NCBI GenBank assembly: GCA_023265025.1
Contig: JAHFUP010000045.1
Coordinates: forward strand, 1-40,180
Direction: 5' to 3'
From: Acidimicrobiia bacterium
Lineage (GTDB): Bacteria; Actinomycetota; Acidimicrobiia; Acidimicrobiales; AC-14
Length of the DNA: 40,180 nucleotides
Positions 37,753-40,180 of this stretch are shown here, piece after piece (the first letter of the stretch is position 1; the number at the start of each line of letters is the position of its first letter). Below the pieces are notes generated by a model. That model did not search any database. It was not told the DNA's origin and saw nothing but the letters and a program-made list of their open reading frames with translations. The translations under genes were made by a program, and so were the position numbers.

Positions 37753-38048
37753 GCCATACTCATCACCCTGCTGGATGGAGAGCCGCAACGTGGGCCACGG
37801 AAGGTGACAGCGGCCAGTCTGCCCGAGCCGCCATCGAAGACCTGCGAGCCAGGCTCGAACCCCCACCGGCACCGCCGCCGAAGCACGAGCATGTGTGGCA
37901 ACCGTGGGAGACGATTTGGGACACTCGGGGTGCGTTCAGTGATTACCGGCGCCACTGCCGCATCTGCCCCTTATGGGAGACAACGGACGCGCTGGCGCCG
38001 GCGGGGGCGGTCTCACGGTCGGACGACCTGGGGGCGGGGCGTGACTGA
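37746..38048 (+). CDS. Small His/Cys-containing protein before the C5 methyltransferase
   Basis: A 100-residue protein from GTG 37746 behind GGAGGACGACTC. It has a helical middle (QSARAAIEDLRARLEPPPAP), then KHEHVWQPWETIWDTRG and YRRHCRICPLWETTD, in which His, His, Cys and Cys could bind zinc. It ends inside the methyltransferase start (8 bases shared) and its TGA overlaps the ATG of the second reading frame. No family was recognised. Confidence 0.62.
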   Translation: MVSHTHHPAGWRAATWATEGDSGQSARAAIEDLRARLEPPPAPPPKHEHVWQPWETIWDTRGAFSDYRRHCRICPLWETTDALAPAGAVSRSDDLGAGRD

Positions 38049-39273
38049 TGTGGGTGTACTGCCCGAACGCATCCTCTCCCTCTGTTCCGGGGCCGGCGGA
38101 CTCGACCTTGGCGTACACATGGCCCTGGGCGGACGTGCTCGCACAGTCTGCTACGTGGAACACGAGATCACAGCCGCCGCAGTCCTGGCGGCGCGCATGG
38201 AAGATGGCTCCCTGGATGCAGCACCTGTTTGGACAGACATCCACGCCTTCGACGGTGGCCCGTGGCGCGGAAGAGTGGAGGGAGTCATTGGTGGTTTCCC
38301 CTGCCAGCCCTTCTCCGTCGCCGGAAAGCAGCGGGGTGAGGCCGATCCCCGGCACCTCTGGCCTCGCATCGCAGAGATCGTTCGAGATGTTCAACCCCAA
38401 TGGTGCTTCTTCGAGAACGTGCGAGGGCATGTGCGGATCGGACTGCGAACAGTGCGAAGTGACCTTCTCCGCATGGGTTACTCAGTTCATGCAGGCATAT
38501 TCTCGGCGGCGGAAGTCGGCGCGCCACACCAGCGGGAACGGCTCTTCATCTTGGCTTACTCCCGACACGGAGATGGATGCGGGACCGAATGGGCAAGCTG
38601 GGCTGAATCAGCAAGTCGCCAAGAACTGGCCGACTGCGATGGGTTTGGGAGCCGGGTCGAAGCCGGAGAACAACCTGCCGGACAACTCGCCGCTTCACCG
38701 GGCCGCCAAGAACTGGCCTACCGTGACAGAGGACGACGCGAGCAATCTGAAGAGGACCAGCGGAGGGTTCAATTCATTGACCCGGACAGCCTCGCAATGG
38801 CCGAGTCCGCACGGGAACGCATCGACGGGGGCCGGGGCGCAGGGTCGCGACGGGGGGCTGAACCTGCAAACGGCAACAGCGCACTGGCAGACGCCCGCTT
38901 CGGACAGCTTCCGCAGCCGTGGTGGCGACCGGAAAGCCGAGATGGGACTGGATCAACAGGCTCGCGCGATGTGGCAGACACCATCGGCGAACGAGGATGC
39001 GGCAGGGACGCTGGATGGCAAAATGCAGTTCATGCTGACCCACCAAGCCCGTTCCCACCTGGCCCCGGAGACCTTGCAGGATGGCAGCGAGTCCTTGCCG
39101 AGCGGCCAGACCTCGCCCCGGCGCTTGCTCAACCCGAGATTCGCAGCCTGGCTGATGGGGTGGGACCCGGCATGGACCTCTCTCGCGCCGCTCAGCTCCG
39201 CATCATCGGGAACGGAGTCGTGCCCCAACAGGCCGCCTACGCCCTTCGGCGACTGATGGAGGCGCTGACATGA
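38041..39273 (+). CDS. dcm: DNA cytosine-5 methyltransferase
   Basis: A 410-residue C5 methyltransferase that moves a methyl group from AdoMet to cytosine. Visible motifs are I (ILSLCSGAGGLDLGVH, about 11-26), IV with catalytic Cys88 (GGFPCQPFSVAG), VI (FFENVRGHVR, 123-132), VIII (HQRERLFIL) and X (RIIGNGVVPQQAAYAL from 387). Between VIII and X lies a target-recognition part with repeated LAD/VAD triplets, unusually low in third-position G/C. The same DNA encodes a long frame shifted by +1. No restriction partner is present. The catalytic identity is certain. Confidence 0.93.
   Translation: MTDVGVLPERILSLCSGAGGLDLGVHMALGGRARTVCYVEHEITAAAVLAARMEDGSLDAAPVWTDIHAFDGGPWRGRVEGVIGGFPCQPFSVAGKQRGEADPRHLWPRIAEIVRDVQPQWCFFENVRGHVRIGLRTVRSDLLRMGYSVHAGIFSAAEVGAPHQRERLFILAYSRHGDGCGTEWASWAESASRQELADCDGFGSRVEAGEQPAGQLAASPGRQELAYRDRGRREQSEEDQRRVQFIDPDSLAMAESARERIDGGRGAGSRRGAEPANGNSALADARFGQLPQPWWRPESRDGTGSTGSRDVADTIGERGCGRDAGWQNAVHADPPSPFPPGPGDLAGWQRVLAERPDLAPALAQPEIRSLADGVGPGMDLSRAAQLRIIGNGVVPQQAAYALRRLMEALT
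38048..39256 (+). CDS. Overlapping +1-frame protein within the methyltransferase gene
   Basis: A 402-residue frame that runs inside the methyltransferase gene for nearly its full length. It starts at ATG 38048 on the stop of the preceding gene and has repeated W-(P/Q)-T elements (KNWPT, HWQTPASDSFRSRGGDRK, MWQTPSANE) and a C-terminal LLNPRFAAWLMGWDPAWTSL. I recognise these as recurring in an uncharacterised phage protein type. In two 60-base samples of the second half its third positions are 16/19 and 14/19 G or C, against 11/20 and 8/20 for the methyltransferase frame, so it behaves like a coding frame. Function unknown; expression unproven. Confidence 0.55.
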   Translation: MWVYCPNASSPSVPGPADSTLAYTWPWADVLAQSATWNTRSQPPQSWRRAWKMAPWMQHLFGQTSTPSTVARGAEEWRESLVVSPASPSPSPESSGVRPIPGTSGLASQRSFEMFNPNGASSRTCEGMCGSDCEQCEVTFSAWVTQFMQAYSRRRKSARHTSGNGSSSWLTPDTEMDAGPNGQAGLNQQVAKNWPTAMGLGAGSKPENNLPDNSPLHRAAKNWPTVTEDDASNLKRTSGGFNSLTRTASQWPSPHGNASTGAGAQGRDGGLNLQTATAHWQTPASDSFRSRGGDRKAEMGLDQQARAMWQTPSANEDAAGTLDGKMQFMLTHQARSHLAPETLQDGSESLPSGQTSPRRLLNPRFAAWLMGWDPAWTSLAPLSSASSGTESCPNRPPTPFGD

Positions 39274-39389
39274 CTGACACGCCCTACCACGATGACGGCC
39301 AGGCGCGGTCCTACCTGGGGGATGTGCGTGCGGTGCTGCGCGAGATGGCGACGCGGCGCATCGGTGAGCAGCTGGGGCTGATGGCATGA
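39270..39389 (+). CDS. 39-residue protein
   Basis: ATG 39270 overlaps the methyltransferase stop and the TGA overlaps the HNH start (ATGA at both ends). The frame MTDTPYHDDGQARSYLGDVR and following LREMATRRIGEQLGLM is short, helical and soluble. It is the linker gene between methyltransferase and packaging endonuclease. No family was recognised. Confidence 0.58.
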   Translation: MTDTPYHDDGQARSYLGDVRAVLREMATRRIGEQLGLMA

Positions 39390-39709
39390 CGCGCCGCCGG
39401 CCCTTCGCCTCGGTCGCCCGCCCGTCGTCGTCCAGCGCGCAAGGCTACGGGGCGGCTCACCGGGCGTGGCGGACGGCTGTGCTCGATCGCGACCCGTTCT
39501 GCCGCTGGCCGGGCTGCGCGGCGTTGGCGACGCACGCGGACCACATCGTGCCGTGGCGCCAGGGTGGGGCGCAGTTCGACGTGGCGAACGGGCAGGGGCT
39601 GTGTGCAGGGCATCACAATGTGAAGACGGCGCTGGAGGTGGCGTCGCGGCGTGGCGGTGGCGCTGGGCGTAGCCGGCCGCGCGAGGCGCACCCGGGTGCG
39701 GTGCCGTGA
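39386..39709 (+). CDS. HNH endonuclease of the packaging module
   Basis: A 107-residue nuclease. Residues about 19-80: QGYGAAHRAWRTAVLDRDPF, CRWPGCAALATHADHIVPWR with the catalytic His pair, then ANGQGLCAGHHNVKTA. The Cys pairs C-x4-C and C-x2-H fit the zinc-stabilised HNH of HK97 gp74 type, which works with the terminase during DNA packaging. In the circular order it lies two genes before the methylase and small terminase, which supports that role. No sign of being a mobile insert: it keeps the operon overlaps. Confidence 0.9.
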   Translation: MTRRRPFASVARPSSSSAQGYGAAHRAWRTAVLDRDPFCRWPGCAALATHADHIVPWRQGGAQFDVANGQGLCAGHHNVKTALEVASRRGGGAGRSRPREAHPGAVP

Positions 39710-40122
39710 CGCTGGAGATCATCGTGATGATGGGGCTGCCGGGCTCAGGCAAGACGACCTGGGCGATGCGATGGATAGCTGCCCATCCTGACTACGTTCG
39801 AATCAACAACGACGCCATCCGCTGGGCGCTCTTCCGCGAGCGTTACAACCCGGAGACGGAGACAGCCATCAAGCAGGCCCGCGTTCGGCTCATGCGCGAG
39901 GCGCTGGGCCAGGGCAAGAGCCTCGTCATCGACAACTGCAACATCACGGTGCCTTCGAAGCGTGAGATCATCGCCATAGCCGCGGAGTTCGGCGCTACGA
40001 CCCGCGTGGTGTCGCTGTTGGGGGTGGACGTGAGGGAGTGCATCCGCCGCGATCGACTGCGGCCATACCCCGTAGGAGCGACGGTCATCAGGATGTTCGC
40101 GCGCACGGCGGGTGTCGGATGA
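39706..40122 (+). CDS. P-loop kinase, polynucleotide-kinase-like
   Basis: A 138-residue P-loop protein. It has Walker A GLPGSGKT at residues 10-17, then YVRINNDAIRWALFRERYNP, a helix KQARVRLMREALGQGKSLVI with DNCN, and a lid-like RRDRLRPYPVG near the end. This is the plan of the T4 polynucleotide kinase N-terminal domain and related phage kinases that phosphorylate 5' ends of DNA or RNA. No phosphatase domain is fused. It may repair cut tRNA or nicked DNA; substrate not shown. The start at GTG 39706 overlaps the HNH stop. Confidence 0.85.
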   Translation: MTLEIIVMMGLPGSGKTTWAMRWIAAHPDYVRINNDAIRWALFRERYNPETETAIKQARVRLMREALGQGKSLVIDNCNITVPSKREIIAIAAEFGATTRVVSLLGVDVRECIRRDRLRPYPVGATVIRMFARTAGVG

Positions 40123-40180
40123 TGGATGTATCCCCCCCGGGGGGCGGTCTATTTCTTTGTAGACGCTCGCGCACGGAGAG
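40119..40180 (+). CDS. Small frame running off the window end (joins base 1 if circular)
   Basis: ATG 40119 lies in the kinase stop (ATGA) and the frame MMDVSPPGGGLFLCRRSRTE stays open to the last base. Continued from base 1 it runs without a break to a TGA at 38-40, which overlaps the GTG start of the methyltransferase (GTGA), giving 33 residues. Coding value is modest, but the join is strong evidence of circular continuity. Confidence 0.45.
   Translation, partial: MMDVSPPGGGLFLCRRSRTE
40131..40164 (+). repeat. C7G6 palindrome and short hairpin near the ends
   Basis: Seven C and six G residues (40132-40144) form a GC palindrome, followed by GTCTA (40147-40151) pairing with TAGAC (40160-40164) around an 8-base loop rich in T. 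This lies between the kinase and methylase genes, in the packaging module, and could be a terminator or a terminase recognition/cut element. Confidence 0.5.

Noticed and set aside
1-40180. Integrase, excisionase-att system, transposase, CRISPR array
   Set aside because: Looked for by protein motif and repeat pattern; none was found. The MerR-like part in the 33771 gene is part of a larger protein and has no integrase nearby.

Overview
The window is a compact, GC-rich tailed-phage genome of the siphovirus type, apparently complete. Almost every gene lies on the + strand, and genes are packed with 1-4 base start/stop overlaps (ATGA, GTGA, TAATG). GTG is a very common start codon. The order terminase, portal, S49-type protease, HK97-fold capsid, connectors, tail tube, tail-assembly chaperone with frameshift, tape measure, distal tail proteins is that of long non-contractile-tailed phages. 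No integrase, transposase, plasmid partition gene or CRISPR array was seen, so lysogeny is not supported. High GC3 and heavy GTG use suggest a high-GC bacterial host; the sequence alone does not name it. The two window ends read into each other as one small open frame that overlaps both neighbours in the usual style of this genome, so the molecule is probably circular or circularly permuted. Layout: 1-3.4 kb holds a ParB-methyltransferase fusion (with an 11-G tract in its linker) and the terminase pair. 3.4-7.8 kb holds a small membrane protein, portal, protease, a 217-base structured non-coding leader with a terminator, and the major capsid protein. 7.9-13.7 kb holds minor head proteins, connector, tail completion and terminator proteins and two tail-tube-like proteins, interrupted by an antisense HNH endonuclease gene. 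13.8-22.7 kb holds the G/GT-type tail chaperones with a CCCTTTA slippery site, the tape measure, the distal tail protein, small beta-rich tail proteins and a large hub/fibre protein with His-x-His motifs. 22.7-24.6 kb is the lysis cassette: coiled-coil membrane protein, 26-residue membrane peptide, amidase and holin-like protein, with two terminators. 24.6-30.3 kb holds a small HTH regulator behind a palindromic operator candidate, an overlooked tRNA with a CAU anticodon, an HNH endonuclease, a chain of tiny coupled genes (several with zinc-ribbon-like Cys motifs), a nucleoside deoxyribosyltransferase-like enzyme and a RecT annealase. 30.3-35.1 kb is the replication module: a decayed HNH fragment, a DnaD-like initiator carrying an iteron array, a DnaB-type helicase, an exported lysozyme-like protein, a multi-HTH protein and a RusA resolvase. 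35.1-40.2 kb holds a degenerate metallopeptidase-like protein, a J-domain protein, a DUF5131 (Gp37/Gp68-like) protein, a C5 cytosine methyltransferase that shares its whole length with a second long reading frame, an HNH packaging-type endonuclease and a P-loop kinase. How the parts fit together: the iterons inside the initiator gene, the initiator and the helicase look like a self-contained lambda O/P-style replication start. RecT and RusA would handle recombination intermediates, and the HNH protein beside the terminase completes an HK97-like packaging module. The two orphan methyltransferases probably modify phage DNA against host restriction. The observations most worth a second look are the dual-frame methyltransferase locus, the in-gene iteron origin, the structured leader before the capsid gene, the poly-G tract in the first methyltransferase and the unusual tRNA.
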